A DNA stretch of 64,000 nucleotides. It comes from Rhodobacteraceae bacterium 63075 (GTDB taxonomy: Bacteria; Pseudomonadota; Alphaproteobacteria; Rhodobacterales; Rhodobacteraceae). A model generated the notes under the pieces. It did not search any database, was not told where the DNA came from, and saw only the letters and a list, made by a program, of their open reading frames with translations. A program made the translations under genes and the position numbers. The DNA lies in the NCBI GenBank assembly GCA_003417655.1, contig QVMW01000003.1, positions 124,001 through 188,000 of the forward strand, in the 5' to 3' direction. Below, piece by piece: positions 50,815-60,915 of this stretch (within the stretch, counting starts at the first letter, position 1; every line of letters starts with the position of its first letter).

Positions 50815-50887
50815 TAGCCATTCCGGGCCACGCTGCGATGCGACAAACCGCCTGACCCTAGGTCAACTGCACTCGAGAGGACAGCCG

Positions 50888-52162
50888 ATGCGATACATGA
50901 TGAGCTACGACCTGATGGAAACGGTCCGCAACACCAATCAATGGTTCGGCGCGACTGCGCTCTCCTTCGCATCCTATCCTGCTTTCGCCATGGTGCCAAA
51001 CCCTGCGTTTCAGTGGATGGCCGCCTGGGGCGAGGTGACGGAACGCAGCTTCCAGCGCATGGTCGCCAAGCCGGACTGGGGCATCGACACCTTCACCTGC
51101 GAAGATGGCCGCGACCATCTCGTGAACATCAAGACCGTCGTCGAGCGTCCCTTCGGTGATCTGGTTCACTTCGAGGTCACAGGGCGCAAGCCGGCCGAAC
51201 GCAAGGTGCTCATCGTCGCGCCCATGTCGGGCCATTACGCGACCCTCCTGCGCTCGACGGTCAAGAGCCTCATCCGCGATTGCGAGGTCTACATCACCGA
51301 CTGGCACAATGCGCGCGACATTCCCGTTTCGGCCGGCAAGTTCGATATCGAGGATTACACGCTCTACCTTGTCGATTTCATGCGCGAGCTCGGCCCCGAC
51401 ACCCATGTGATCGCCGTTTGCCAGCCTGCCCCGCTCACCCTCGCCGCCACGGCCTATCTCGCCGAGCAGGACCCGGACGCGCAACCGCGCACGCTCACGC
51501 TTATCGGCGGCCCGATCGACCCCGATGCAACGCCGACGGATGTGACCGATTTCGGCCGCCGTGTAACCATGGGCCAGCTCGAGGAGACGATGATCCAGCG
51601 GGTCGGCTTCCAGCACAAGGGCGCGGGCCGCAAGGTCTATCCCGGCCTTTTGCAGCTCTCCTCCTTCATGTCGATGAACGCAGAAACCCACAGCAAGGCC
51701 TTCCTCGACCAGATCAGCCGCGTCGCCAAGGGCCAGGCCAGCGATCACGACAAGCACAACAAGTTCTATGACGAGTATCTCGCCGTCATGGACATGACGG
51801 CCGAGTTCTACCTCTCCACTGTCGACCGCATCTTCAAGAACCGCGAGATCGCCCGCAATGAATTCGTCGTGGATGGCCACAAGGTCGATATCGGCAAGAT
51901 CACGACGGTCGCCGTCAAGACCGTCGAAGGCGAGAATGATGACATCTCCGCGCCCGGCCAATGCGTCGCCGCGCTCGACCTGCTGACAGGCCTGCCGGAC
52001 GAGAAGAAAGCCGCGCATCTCGAACCCGGCGCAGGCCACTATGGCATCTTCGCAGGCAAGAGCTGGCGCAACAACATCCGACCGCTGGTGCTGGATTTCA
52101 TTGATTCGAACTCTGGGGCGACCGCGCAGAAACCAGCCAACAAGAACGCCAACGTCGCCTGA
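50888..52162 (+). CDS. phaZ: intracellular polyhydroxyalkanoate depolymerase PhaZ
   Basis: A 424-residue intracellular PHB depolymerase of the Ralstonia PhaZ1 type. The nucleophile is Cys178 in IAVCQPAPLTLAA, close to the Cys183 of PhaZ1. Other family blocks are MMSYDLMETVRNTNQWFGAT near the start, APMSGHYATLLRSTVKSL, YITDWHNARDIP and the C-terminal HLEPGAGHYGIFAGKSWR with the His. It mobilises stored PHA to monomers. GAGAGGACAGCCG precedes the ATG at 50888. It diverges from phaC. Confidence 0.95.
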   Translation: MRYMMSYDLMETVRNTNQWFGATALSFASYPAFAMVPNPAFQWMAAWGEVTERSFQRMVAKPDWGIDTFTCEDGRDHLVNIKTVVERPFGDLVHFEVTGRKPAERKVLIVAPMSGHYATLLRSTVKSLIRDCEVYITDWHNARDIPVSAGKFDIEDYTLYLVDFMRELGPDTHVIAVCQPAPLTLAATAYLAEQDPDAQPRTLTLIGGPIDPDATPTDVTDFGRRVTMGQLEETMIQRVGFQHKGAGRKVYPGLLQLSSFMSMNAETHSKAFLDQISRVAKGQASDHDKHNKFYDEYLAVMDMTAEFYLSTVDRIFKNREIARNEFVVDGHKVDIGKITTVAVKTVEGENDDISAPGQCVAALDLLTGLPDEKKAAHLEPGAGHYGIFAGKSWRNNIRPLVLDFIDSNSGATAQKPANKNANVA

Positions 52163-52184
52163 CCTGAAGGCGCAGGCCGCCCGC

Positions 52185-52319
52185 TCATCCCCAACCGAGC
52201 GCGTGCGCCACAAGGCCCACGAGGCTTCCCAGCGGGAGAGCAACGGCAAGCGCGACGAGTGCCGCCCCCGCCAATGTCAGCCGCGGCGCTTCGATTTTCT
52301 GACCATGAACGCGTTTCAT
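52185..52319 (-). CDS. 44-residue single-helix membrane peptide (hypothetical)
   Basis: The frame encodes a positively charged start (MKRVHGQKIEAPR) and one long hydrophobic helix (LTLAGAALVALAVALPLGSL). It lies between phaZ and the GNAT gene with opposite orientation to both. The positive-inside charge pattern and use of codons like its neighbours support a real short membrane protein. No clear ribosome binding site and no recognised family, so it is tentative. Confidence 0.45.
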   Translation of the reverse strand: MKRVHGQKIEAPRLTLAGAALVALAVALPLGSLVGLVAHALGWG

Positions 52320-52365
52320 GGCGCTTATTAACCACGTTTTAGGTTTCCCTTGTCTTAACGAGCAC

Positions 52366-53169
52366 ATGGCCCCGCTTCAGCAAACCGCGCTCTTCAATAC
52401 CGCGCTCGCCGCGCTCGGCGTGCAGGTCACGCGCAGCGACGCACCTTGCGGGCCGGTCTACGTGCAGCGGCGCGGCTTTCTACCCTCGCTGGCCAGCCGG
52501 GCGCCTGCCTGCATTGCCGATGCGCCGATGCGACCGCGCCTTGTCAATGCCGAGGCGCGCGGGGCAGCCGCCGCCCTGCGCGCCTGCGGCTACACAGCCA
52601 TCCTGACCCCGGCCCATGTGGCAGAGCTTGATCTCTCACCGCCCCTGCCCGACCTGCACGCCGCGCTGCACGGAAAGTGGCGCAACCGCCTGACAACGGC
52701 CCGGAAACGGCTGTCTGCAAGCCATGACGTCGCGCACCGCGCCTTCGATCCTGCCCGGGACGGCTGGCTCCTCAAGGCCGAAGCCGCCCAGCAACGCACC
52801 CGGCGCTACCGTGGCTATCCACCCGCATTGACCCGACTGATGCATGAGGTCGAACCGAAGGCTCTGCGGCTGTTCACCCTGCACGAAAGGCGCGATCCCA
52901 TCGCGGCCATGCTCTTTGTCCGCCACGGCTCAATGGCCACCTATCACATCGGCTGGAACAGCCCGGAGGGCCGCAAGCTTGCAGCCCATCACCTGCTGCT
53001 CTGGGAAGCGATCCGCGCCCTGCGCGCCCGGGGCGTGCAAATGCTCGATCTGGGCACGGTCGAGACCGAACGCAGCGCAGGTCTTGCGCGCTTCAAGCTC
53101 GGCTCGGGTGCCCGCGCCCGCCCGCTTGGCGGCACATGGCTGCGCTGGCGTCAATCTCTCAGAACATAG
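52366..53169 (+). CDS. FemAB/GNAT-type acetyltransferase domain protein
   Basis: A 267-residue protein with the FemAB-like (GNAT-fold) layout: LHGKWRNRLTTARKRL in the middle, AMLFVRHGSMATYHIGWNS, and then AAHHLLLWEAIRALRARGVQ followed by LDLGTVETERSAGLARFKLG. In relatives this fold transfers an aminoacyl or acyl group, often in cell-envelope modification. The ATG at 52366 is chosen because the upstream in-frame start overlaps the divergent small gene. Its 3' end overlaps the convergent hydrolase by 19 bases. Confidence 0.8.
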   Translation: MAPLQQTALFNTALAALGVQVTRSDAPCGPVYVQRRGFLPSLASRAPACIADAPMRPRLVNAEARGAAAALRACGYTAILTPAHVAELDLSPPLPDLHAALHGKWRNRLTTARKRLSASHDVAHRAFDPARDGWLLKAEAAQQRTRRYRGYPPALTRLMHEVEPKALRLFTLHERRDPIAAMLFVRHGSMATYHIGWNSPEGRKLAAHHLLLWEAIRALRARGVQMLDLGTVETERSAGLARFKLGSGARARPLGGTWLRWRQSLRT

Positions 53170-53864
53170 GGCTGGCGCAGCCAGCCTTCGAGCAGCCCGT
53201 TCACGGCGTCGGGTGCCTCCAACGTCGGAACGTGGCCCGCCTCCTCGATCACCGCGAGCTCTGCATAGGGGATCAGCTCGGCCATGAACTCATGGCGCTT
53301 GACCGGCGTGAGCCCGTCATGCGCCCCGCACATCACGAGGGCAGGCATGCGCGCTCTGCGCAGCGCCGCCTGCTGATCGCGTCTGCGTTGCAAGGCCTTG
53401 ATCTGACGCAGGAAAACCTCCGGCCCGAGCGCCTCGGCCATCTCCTGCATCCGGGCGAGGACCTCCAGCCGCCCCGGCCCCGGCGCGAGATACTCGGGCT
53501 TGAGAAAGCCCCGCATCACCTCGACAAGGCGGCCCGCCTTGATCCCGACGACCATCGGCTCGTAGGCCGCGGCGCTCTGGGGGGTTTCGGCGAGCGGGTT
53601 GGTGTCCATCAGGCAAAGCCGGGTGATCCTGTCCGGCGCGCGCCGCAGGATCTCCATCGCGATGATCCCGCCCATGGACAGCCCCGCGAGAGCGAATTTC
53701 TGCGGCAGCGCGGTCAGGATGGCCGAGGCGATCTCCTCGATCCGCTCGCCCTGCGCCGCGCTGGCCACCATGACGTTCCGCTCTCGGCTGAAATGCGCAA
53801 CCTGCGGCTCGAAAAGCCGCGCATCACACATCATGCCCGGGATCAAAACGAGCGGTTCGTTCAT
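53151..53864 (-). CDS. alpha/beta hydrolase
   Basis: A 237-residue alpha/beta hydrolase. LVLIPGMMCDARLFEPQ is the oxyanion region, GLSMGG holds the nucleophile serine, and MCGAHDGLTP and EEAGHVPTLEAPDAV hold the Asp and His. It belongs to the small esterase or lactonase-like group. It is convergent with, and overlaps, the GNAT gene. The substrate is unknown. Confidence 0.88.
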   Translation of the reverse strand: MNEPLVLIPGMMCDARLFEPQVAHFSRERNVMVASAAQGERIEEIASAILTALPQKFALAGLSMGGIIAMEILRRAPDRITRLCLMDTNPLAETPQSAAAYEPMVVGIKAGRLVEVMRGFLKPEYLAPGPGRLEVLARMQEMAEALGPEVFLRQIKALQRRRDQQAALRRARMPALVMCGAHDGLTPVKRHEFMAELIPYAELAVIEEAGHVPTLEAPDAVNGLLEGWLRQPYVLRD

Positions 53865-53924
53865 TGCCTTCTCCTGTCTTGCGCGCAACTTGGCAGATGC
53901 CGCGGCAGCGTCAATGCCCTGCTG

Positions 53925-54353
53925 TCAGCCGTGGCCGTTCCATCTGAATTCCCCAGCCTCCGAGAGCGGCGAGAAAGGGTTGTGCGCCACTTCCCAGACA
54001 TGACCCTCGGGGTCGGCGAAATAGGCGTGATACCCGCCCCAGAAAACTTCCATTGGCGCCTTGAGCCCCTTTGCCCCGGATGCAAGCGCCGCCTCATAGA
54101 CCGCGTCCACCTCCGCGCGCGAGCGCCCGTTATAGCCAAGCGTCATGGCCCCGTGGCCAAGCGCCTCTTCGGGCAGGCCGATGTCCTCGGCCAGCTTGGC
54201 ACGCTGATAGAGCCCGAGGGTCTGCCCGATCAGGTCATAGGCGATCACGCCGTCCTGCGTCTCCACCCGCGCCCATCCCAGCGCGTCGTAGAAGGCCGCG
54301 GCGCGGGTCGTGTCCGCCACGCCAAGCGTGATGAGCGAGATCCGTTGTTCCAT
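53925..54353 (-). CDS. VOC-family (glyoxalase/bleomycin-resistance-like) protein
   Basis: A 142-residue VOC protein with two beta-alpha-beta-beta-beta units: LITLGVADTTRAAAFYDALG at the start and YHAYFADPEGHVWEVAHNPF near the end. These conserve the ExW metal site at the C-terminal side. Its start overlaps the preceding hydrolase stop by one base (TGATG). Function is unassigned; the family includes metal-dependent isomerases and dioxygenases. Confidence 0.88.
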   Translation of the reverse strand: MEQRISLITLGVADTTRAAAFYDALGWARVETQDGVIAYDLIGQTLGLYQRAKLAEDIGLPEEALGHGAMTLGYNGRSRAEVDAVYEAALASGAKGLKAPMEVFWGGYHAYFADPEGHVWEVAHNPFSPLSEAGEFRWNGHG

Positions 54354-55336
54354 CAGCCCAGCTCCTCGATCCAGCTCAGAATGAGCGTCACCGCGCGGCC
54401 CGTGTGCTCTGGTGCGGTGATGTCTCCGGCGATGACATGGTGGCTTGCCGAGACGTCGTGCTTCTCGCTCAGGGGCGCCAGAGTCACCGGCCCGCCCCAG
54501 CGCGCAGCAAGCGCGCGCGTTACTTCAGGTTTGACCACCAAGTCCTTGTCAGAAAAATGAAAAAGCGCCGGAACGGTCACATCGGAATAGTCCCGATCAA
54601 CGGCATGCTTGACCAGCGCCGCCATGGGAAAGACCGCCACGGTCGGGTAGCGCGTCGTCCAGTATTTTTCCTGCCGCTCCGAGACAGGCTCCCAGCTGCG
54701 CTCCGCGCCGGCCACGAGCGGCAGGACATGGCGCGCGCCCGGCATGGTCAGCAGGGGGGCCATGGGATCGTTGATGCCGAAATTGGGGGAGATGAAGACA
54801 TATCCCTTCACCTGCGCGCTCATCTCCGCGTCAAGCGCCGAAAGCGCCGCCAGCGTGCCGCCCGTAGAAACGGACATCACGATCACCTCCTCGCCCACCG
54901 CGCGCGCCGCGGCGAGCCCTTCGGCCAGGTCCTCCATCCAGTCGCGCACACTGGCCTCCGCCAGCGCCGCGCCCGGGCGGCCGTGGCCAGTCAGCCGGGT
55001 GAAGACGAGATTGGCCCCAAGCGCCTCGGCCACGCGGTCGGGCACGGGGCGGATTTCCTCGGAAGTCGCCGAGAACCCATGCACGAACAGCACCGAGACA
55101 GGCGTGCGCGTCTCGCGCTCCCCAGCCCAGATCACGCGCTTTTGCACGCCCTCCGTGATATCGTCATATGCGCTCTCGACACTCTCGAAATAGACGCCGA
55201 CACCCTCTCCGAAGCGGCGCGGATCAAAGCTCACATCCGTCTCCACAGGCTCGTAGGGGCCAATGAAATAGGCCAGGCTGCCAAGACCAAGCAACCCGAT
55301 GAGCAGCCCGCCGAGCCATTTGCCAAAGCGTTTCAT
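54353..55336 (-). CDS. membrane-anchored alpha/beta hydrolase
   Basis: A 327-residue hydrolase with an N-terminal membrane anchor (about residues 6-24, WLGGLLIGLLGLGSLAYFIG). LFVHGFSATSEEIRP is the oxyanion region, VMSVSTGGTLAALSAL has the nucleophile serine (SVSTGG), and FSDKDLVVKPE and the later EKHDVSASHHVIAG hold the Asp and His. It may act in the periplasm on a lipid or ester. It overlaps the VOC gene downstream and the next hydrolase upstream (ATGA), so the three form a tight unit. Confidence 0.87.
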   Translation of the reverse strand: MKRFGKWLGGLLIGLLGLGSLAYFIGPYEPVETDVSFDPRRFGEGVGVYFESVESAYDDITEGVQKRVIWAGERETRTPVSVLFVHGFSATSEEIRPVPDRVAEALGANLVFTRLTGHGRPGAALAEASVRDWMEDLAEGLAAARAVGEEVIVMSVSTGGTLAALSALDAEMSAQVKGYVFISPNFGINDPMAPLLTMPGARHVLPLVAGAERSWEPVSERQEKYWTTRYPTVAVFPMAALVKHAVDRDYSDVTVPALFHFSDKDLVVKPEVTRALAARWGGPVTLAPLSEKHDVSASHHVIAGDITAPEHTGRAVTLILSWIEELG

Positions 55337-56076
55337 GCCCTTTCGATGACCTCCGTCACCGCCTCCTCGATAAGCCCGAGGCATGTCTCGTCGGAGAAGC
55401 GGTGGTCCGCGTCCTTGACGAGCGTCAGGCGCATGTCCGGCCCCTCCGCATGCTCCAGCAACCGCACCGCCGTCTCGATGCTCACGGCCGTATCAGCCGT
55501 GCCTTGCAGGAACCGCGCGGGAAACGGCAGACTGAGCGGGCTGCGCAGGACAAGCTGCGCGCGGCCATCCTCGATCATCCGCCTGGTGATGATGTAGGGC
55601 TCCATGTAGTCTGACGGCAGCTCCACCTGCCCATCGCGATCAAGCGTCGCTTTCTCCTCGGCGCTGAAATTCGCCCAGTAGCCGTCTTCCGTGAAGTCCG
55701 GCGCCGCCGCGATGGTCACCATCCCCGCGATACGCTCGGGCACAGCGCGTGCAAGCAAGAGCGCCTGCCAGCCGCCCATCGATGAGCCGATGGGAAGGAT
55801 CGGCCCCTCGGTCAGCGCCTCCGCGGCGGCGAGCGTGTCTTCGTGCCAGTCGCCGATGCAGCCCTCTTCGAAGGTGCCGCTGCTTGTCCCGTGGCCGGAA
55901 TAGTCGAACCGCAGGAAGGCCCGCCCCTGCGCCTGCGCCCAGGCTTCGAGATGTATCGCCTTGGTGCCCTCCATGTCCGATTTGAGCCCGCCGCAGAATA
56001 TGAGGCAGGGCCCCTTGCCATCCGTCTTGTGATAGGCCAGCCGCCGCCCCTGCGGCGTATCGAGATACTCGGTCAT
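55333..56076 (-). CDS. alpha/beta hydrolase
   Basis: A 247-residue hydrolase. IFCGGLKSDMEGTKAIHLE is the oxyanion region, IGSSMGGWQALLLA has the nucleophile serine, and the Asp and His follow in LQGTADTAVSIE and VKDADHRFSDET. The layout fits the prolyl-oligopeptidase-like or palmitoyl-thioesterase ABHD10-like serine hydrolases. Two adjacent ATG codons (56079, 56076) follow GGGAGG; the second has better spacing. Its stop overlaps the membrane-anchored hydrolase start by four bases. Confidence 0.87.
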   Translation of the reverse strand: MTEYLDTPQGRRLAYHKTDGKGPCLIFCGGLKSDMEGTKAIHLEAWAQAQGRAFLRFDYSGHGTSSGTFEEGCIGDWHEDTLAAAEALTEGPILPIGSSMGGWQALLLARAVPERIAGMVTIAAAPDFTEDGYWANFSAEEKATLDRDGQVELPSDYMEPYIITRRMIEDGRAQLVLRSPLSLPFPARFLQGTADTAVSIETAVRLLEHAEGPDMRLTLVKDADHRFSDETCLGLIEEAVTEVIERA

Positions 56077-56134
56077 CATGCCTCCCGTTTTGCGCCATAG
56101 TGACGCGCAGGGAAGCGTAGCGCAACGCCCCTGT

Positions 56135-57391
56135 TCAGGCTTCCTCGAGGCGCAGGGCATAAAGCCCGCCTGCCGCCGACATCGCCGCATATCCGAGAAT
56201 GGCCCAATAGGGGCCGATGAAGCTGAGCGCGCCGCCAAGGAGCCCGGCAAGAAGCAGGATCGTCCCGATCGCGGTATTGGCCGCCGCGGCATATCCGGCG
56301 CGCGCCTCTTCGGGCGAGATGTCCACAAGGTAGGTCGAGCGCGCCTGCCGCACGCCGTGATAGGCGACCATCAACACGAACAGGATTGCCGGGATCACAT
56401 AGCTCTGCTGCGCCATTCCGGCCGTCCCTGCAAGCGCCGCCGCGCCCAACGCCAGCGCGCCGCCAAACCCCGCAAGCGAGAGCGTCTTGCGCCCCGATGC
56501 GTCCGCCAGCCGGCCCCAGAGATAACTCGACACGAAGCTCGCCGCTGCCGACGCCAGGACCAGCGCGCCCAGCTGTCCAAGCCCGTTGCCTTCCCCGTCT
56601 CCGGCCAGGATTACCAGGTAGGGCGGCGCAAGCGCCGTCGAGACAAGAAGGCCGCGCACCGCGATGAAGCGGCGCAAGTTGCTGTCCTGCCACAGGATTT
56701 TCAGGACATTCGCATTCCCGCTTTGCTCCGCCTCTCTCGCCTCTTCGGGCAAAAGCGACAGAACGCAGGCCGCCCCAAGCCAGAGCGCCCCGGCCAGCGC
56801 AACTGCGCCGATCACCGCCCCCTGCGCCTCGAGCAATCCCGTCACCATCAGCAGCGCGAAGACGAAAACCCCCATGGAGGCCAGCGACCCGGCCAGCCCC
56901 GTCACAGCGCCGCGCCGTGTCTTTCCGACGGTCTTGCTGAGGATGTCCTTGTAGCTCACCGAGCAGGCCGCGCGGCTCACCGCAAGGGCAGCCAGCAGCG
57001 CGACGATGACCCAGCCTGCCGCGGCGCCGGAGAGCCATAGCGCAGCAAGGGCGATGAGCAGCGCGGCGATGCCCTGCCCCGCCGCACCGGCCACCCAGGC
57101 CCAGCGCCGCATCTTCATCCGCGCCACGAACGGCGCGAGGAACACTTGCGGCAAGAGCGCCCCGGCCTCGCGCACCGGCACGAGCGCGCCCACGAGATAG
57201 GCCGGCGCGCCCAGCGCATTCAGCAGCCAGCTCAGCACGAGCTTGGGATTGACCAGCCCGTCAGAGAGCTTCGAAAGGCTGAGGGCACAGATATGCAGGA
57301 GGCCTGCCAGCCCTTCGCTGGGCTTCGTCCAGTCACCCCGCTGCGAGCCTGTGATTCTCGCGAACAGTGCTTGCGTCAGCCGGTCACTCAT
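56135..57391 (-). CDS. MFS transporter
   Basis: A membrane protein of about 418 residues with eleven or twelve hydrophobic segments. The cytoplasmic loop after the second helix contains FVARMKMRRWAWV, a variant of the MFS loop signature, and WGRLADASGRKTLSLAGFG the second copy after the eighth helix. A second possible ATG at 57415 would add eight residues. It diverges from thrS. The substrate is unknown. Confidence 0.85.
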   Translation of the reverse strand: MSDRLTQALFARITGSQRGDWTKPSEGLAGLLHICALSLSKLSDGLVNPKLVLSWLLNALGAPAYLVGALVPVREAGALLPQVFLAPFVARMKMRRWAWVAGAAGQGIAALLIALAALWLSGAAAGWVIVALLAALAVSRAACSVSYKDILSKTVGKTRRGAVTGLAGSLASMGVFVFALLMVTGLLEAQGAVIGAVALAGALWLGAACVLSLLPEEAREAEQSGNANVLKILWQDSNLRRFIAVRGLLVSTALAPPYLVILAGDGEGNGLGQLGALVLASAAASFVSSYLWGRLADASGRKTLSLAGFGGALALGAAALAGTAGMAQQSYVIPAILFVLMVAYHGVRQARSTYLVDISPEEARAGYAAAANTAIGTILLLAGLLGGALSFIGPYWAILGYAAMSAAGGLYALRLEEA

Positions 57392-57549
57392 ATGCTCTTC
57401 ATCCGATCCTGTCATGGCACGAGAACGCCCCTGCCTTCCGAGGGTTCCCATACTGTTCTTGACTCTGGGAGCCAAGCGGCGCAAATCACCCCTGAACCAG
57501 ACCCGCAACCGGGCGCACCTGTAGGCGCCAAACCGACGAGGAGAGGCTT

Positions 57550-59496
57550 ATGAGCCAGATTTCCCTGACCCTTCCCGATGGCAATTCGCGCAGCTTCGAG
57601 GCGGGCATCACCCCTGCCGATGTCGCCGCCGATATCTCGAACTCGCTGCGCAAGAAGGCCATCTCGGCCACGGTGAACGGCCAGCACTGGGACCTGGCCT
57701 GGCCCATCGAGCAGGACGCGGAAATCGCCATCCATACCATGAAGGACGAGGCGCAGGCCAACGAGCTCATCCGCCATGACCTCGCCCATGTGATGGCCCG
57801 CGCCGTCCAGGAGCTCTGGCCCGATGTGAAAGTGACCATCGGCCCGGTGATCGAGAACGGCTGGTATTACGATTTCGACCGCAAGGAGCCCTTCACGCCC
57901 GAGGATCTCGGCGCCATCGAGCAGAAGATGAAGGAGATCATCAACGCGCGCGACGCGGTTCAGACCGAGGTCTGGCCGCGCGAGAATGCGATCGAACACT
58001 ACAGATCCACCGGCGAGCATTTCAAGGTCGAGCTGGTCGAGGCGATCCCGGAGGGCGAACCCGTGCGCATGTATTGGCACGGGCACTGGCAGGACCTCTG
58101 CCGCGGCCCGCATCTTCAGCACACCGGCCAGCTTCCCGCCGATGCCTTCAAGCTGATGCGCGTCTCGGGGGCCTACTGGCGCGGCGATTCCAGCCGCGAG
58201 CAGCTTCAGCGCATCTACGGTGTCGCCTTCACGGGCCGCGAGAAGCTCAAGGCCTATCTCAACTTCCTCGAAGAGGCCGAGAAGCGCGATCACCGCAAGC
58301 TGGGCCGCGAGATGGACCTCTTTCACATGCAGGAAGAGGCCCCGGGCCAGATCTTCTGGCACCCCAATGGCTGGTCGGTCTACACCACCTTGCAGGACTA
58401 CACGCGCCGCCAGCAGCGCAAGGGCGGGTATGTCGAGGTGAACACGCCGCAGGTGGTCGACCGCAAGCTCTGGGAGGCCTCGGGCCACTGGGAGAAGTAT
58501 CAAGAGCATATGTTCATCGTCGAGGTCGATGAAGATCACGCCCGCGAAAAGGCCGTGAACGCGCTCAAGCCGATGAATTGCCCCTGCCACGTGCAAATTT
58601 TTAACCAAGGGTTAAAGTCTTACCGCGATCTTCCTCTGCGCATGGCCGAGTTCGGCTCGTGCAACCGTTACGAGCCTTCGGGCGCCCTGCACGGGATCAT
58701 GCGCGTGCGCGGCTTCACGCAGGACGACGGGCATATCTTCTGCACGGAGGACCAGATCGAAGATGAAACCAAACGCTTTATCGACTTCCTCAGCGAAATC
58801 TACCGCGATCTTGGCTTCGAGAAGTTCTCGGTCAAGTTTTCCGACCGCCCTGAAAAACGCGCCGGCTCCGACGAAGTCTGGGACCGTGCCGAAAACGCCC
58901 TCATGGCCGCGACGACTGCCGCAGGTTGCGAGTTCTCGCTGAACCCGGGCGAAGGGGCCTTCTACGGGCCCAAGCTTGAGTTCGTTCTGACCGACGCCAT
59001 CGGGCGCGACTGGCAATGTGGCACCCACCAGGTCGATTTCGTGCTGCCCGAGCGGCTGGATGCGAGCTATATCGGCTCCGACGGCGAGAAGCACCGCCCC
59101 GTCATGCTGCACCGCGCCACGCTCGGCAGCTTCGAGCGGTTCATCGGCATCCTGATCGAGGAGCACGCGGGCAAGCTGCCCTTCTGGCTCGCGCCCCGGC
59201 AGGTCGTCGTGGCCTCCATCGTCACCGAGGCCAATGACTACGTTCACGAGGTTGTCGAGGTGCTCCGCGCGCAAGGCGTGCGCGCCGAGGCCGACCTGCG
59301 CAACGAGAAGATCAACTACAAGGTCCGCGAGCATTCCCTTGCCAAGGTCCCCGTGATCCTCGCCATCGGGCATCGCGAGGTCGAGGAAAAGACGGTAACT
59401 GTCCGCCGCCTCGGCGAGAAGCAGACGCATGTTGCAAAACTGGACGACATCGTGAGCGAGCTGGGACAAAGCGCCACGCCGCCCGATCTTTTGTAA
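57550..59496 (+). CDS. thrS: threonyl-tRNA synthetase ThrS
   Basis: A 648-residue class II aminoacyl-tRNA synthetase. The TGS domain (about residues 1-62) is followed by the editing domain ([17 protein letters not shown] and later [16 protein letters not shown]), the catalytic domain with [15 protein letters not shown], the class II motif 2 [20 protein letters not shown] and motif 3 near [19 protein letters not shown], and the C-terminal anticodon-binding domain. GAGGAGAGG precedes the ATG. Essential housekeeping gene. Confidence 0.98.
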   Translation: MSQISLTLPDGNSRSFEAGITPADVAADISNSLRKKAISATVNGQHWDLAWPIEQDAEIAIHTMKDEAQANELIRHDLAHVMARAVQELWPDVKVTIGPVIENGWYYDFDRKEPFTPEDLGAIEQKMKEIINARDAVQTEVWPRENAIEHYRSTGEHFKVELVEAIPEGEPVRMYWHGHWQDLCRGPHLQHTGQLPADAFKLMRVSGAYWRGDSSREQLQRIYGVAFTGREKLKAYLNFLEEAEKRDHRKLGREMDLFHMQEEAPGQIFWHPNGWSVYTTLQDYTRRQQRKGGYVEVNTPQVVDRKLWEASGHWEKYQEHMFIVEVDEDHAREKAVNALKPMNCPCHVQIFNQGLKSYRDLPLRMAEFGSCNRYEPSGALHGIMRVRGFTQDDGHIFCTEDQIEDETKRFIDFLSEIYRDLGFEKFSVKFSDRPEKRAGSDEVWDRAENALMAATTAAGCEFSLNPGEGAFYGPKLEFVLTDAIGRDWQCGTHQVDFVLPERLDASYIGSDGEKHRPVMLHRATLGSFERFIGILIEEHAGKLPFWLAPRQVVVASIVTEANDYVHEVVEVLRAQGVRAEADLRNEKINYKVREHSLAKVPVILAIGHREVEEKTVTVRRLGEKQTHVAKLDDIVSELGQSATPPDLL

Positions 59497-59696
59497 CAAA
59501 ATTCGATCCAGCGCCGGGGAGCTACCGTAATAATCCCCACAATGACGGCGATTCCGGGCGCTCCGCGCGCCGGATCGTTCACGCGTGCTCGCATTGTCGT
59601 GATGCACGCGCCCGTGAATGGATCGCTCACACTCCCTTACCCTAGCATCAGGGCACCGCAATCAAGCGGCACGTATTCAAGTGAAAGGGAGTTCCC

Positions 59697-60002
59697 ATGT
59701 CCAATAAAGTGAAAACCATCGCCGTCGCCAGCGCCGTCGCCGCCGCGTTCAGCGCCCATGCGACGACGGCCGTCGCAGCCGAAAAGGAAAAATGCTACGG
59801 TGTGTCCGTCGCGGGCGAGAATGACTGTGCCGCAGGCGCAGGCACAACATGCGCCGGCACATCCACCGTCGACTACCAGGGCAATGCCTGGACGCTGGTC
59901 GACGCAGGCACATGCACCGAGATCGACCTGCCCGCCATGGCAGACGGCACCGAGCGCATGGGCTCGCTCGAAGAGCTCGAGCGCGATCTGCCCAAGTCGT
60001 GA
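59697..60002 (+). CDS. bufA1: bufferin precursor BufA1 (DUF2282)
   Basis: A 101-residue precursor peptide. A signal peptide (about residues 1-28, ending TAVAA) is followed by a short mature region with four cysteines, Cys33, Cys44, Cys52 and Cys73, in [20 protein letters not shown] and onward. This cysteine pattern is that of DUF2282/BufA1 bufferins. In that system a multinuclear iron oxidase converts core cysteines to thiooxazole-type heterocycles and the product binds copper in the periplasm. It is the first gene of a four-gene unit with bufB, bufC and a doxX gene, and AAAGGGAG is its ribosome binding site. Confidence 0.9.
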   Translation: MSNKVKTIAVASAVAAAFSAHATTAVAAEKEKCYGVSVAGENDCAAGAGTTCAGTSTVDYQGNAWTLVDAGTCTEIDLPAMADGTERMGSLEELERDLPKS

Positions 60003-60066
60003 CATACTGCCGACATGGATGCGGGGCGGCACGCTTGTCGCCCCGCATCAAGCCCGAGGAGGTATG

Positions 60067-60915
60067 ATGCTAGACCAGACCCGCCCCCTGCCCGCCCTGC
60101 CCGGCGTCGGTTACAAGCCGCAACACTACGCGGAGATCCTCGCGGATGCCTCCCCTGTCGGCTGGCTCGAAATCCACGCCGAGAACTACATGGGCGCAGG
60201 TGGCCGCCCGCTGGCGCAGCTCCGCGCCCTGTCCGAGCGTTTCCCCATGTCCGTGCACGGTGTCGGCCTGTCGATCGGCGGCGAAGGCCCGCTCGATCCG
60301 GACCATCTCGCGCGCCTCAGAACGCTTTGCGACTGGCTGGACCCCGCGAGCTTTTCCGAACATCTCGCCTGGTCCACCCATGAAAGCGCCTTCCTCAACG
60401 ATCTTCTGCCCTTGCCCTATAATTCCCAGACCCTCGCCCGCGTGGCGGAGCATGTCGAACAGGTGCAAGACGTGCTTGGCCGCCAGATGTTGCTCGAAAA
60501 CCCCTCTTCCTACCTCGCCTTCGACGACTCCGAGATGAGCGAGACGGATTTCCTGCGCGAGGTCTCGGCGCGCACCGGTTGCGGCCTGCTGCTCGATGTC
60601 AACAATGTCTTCGTCTCGGCCACCAACCTCGGCTATTCGCCACAGGGCTATATAGACGCCTTTCCCCTCGAGAAAGTCGGCGAAATTCACCTCGGTGGCC
60701 ATGACGAGGAGGAGGACGATGCCGGCCGGCCCCTGCTCATCGACAGCCATGGCCGCGAGGTCGTCGATCCGGTCTGGGCGCTGCTGGGTCACACGCTCGC
60801 CCGCTCCGGCCCGCGCCCGCTCCTGATCGAATGGGACAATGACGTGCCGGACTGGCCCACCCTGCGCGCCGAAACGCTCCGCGCGGCAAGGGCGCTGGAG
60901 GTGGTGCCCGCATGA
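60067..60915 (+). CDS. bufB: multinuclear non-haem iron oxidase BufB (DUF692)
   Basis: A 282-residue TIM-barrel MNIO-family enzyme. Metal-site blocks typical of DUF692 are visible: [57 protein letters not shown] and [11 protein letters not shown]. It modifies cysteines of the BufA precursor. GAGGAGG (60056-60062) precedes two adjacent ATG codons; the second (60067) has better spacing. It overlaps the start of bufC by four bases. Assignment rests on family and operon context. Confidence 0.92.
   Translation: MLDQTRPLPALPGVGYKPQHYAEILADASPVGWLEIHAENYMGAGGRPLAQLRALSERFPMSVHGVGLSIGGEGPLDPDHLARLRTLCDWLDPASFSEHLAWSTHESAFLNDLLPLPYNSQTLARVAEHVEQVQDVLGRQMLLENPSSYLAFDDSEMSETDFLREVSARTGCGLLLDVNNVFVSATNLGYSPQGYIDAFPLEKVGEIHLGGHDEEEDDAGRPLLIDSHGREVVDPVWALLGHTLARSGPRPLLIEWDNDVPDWPTLRAETLRAARALEVVPA

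Noticed and set aside
49128..50855. Long open frame (575 codons) on the plus strand opposite phaC
   Set aside because: phaC on the other strand has full catalytic motifs; the plus-strand frame is an antisense artefact of high GC.
57412..58608. 398-codon minus-strand frame opposite thrS
   Set aside because: thrS is certain; the frame has no family features.
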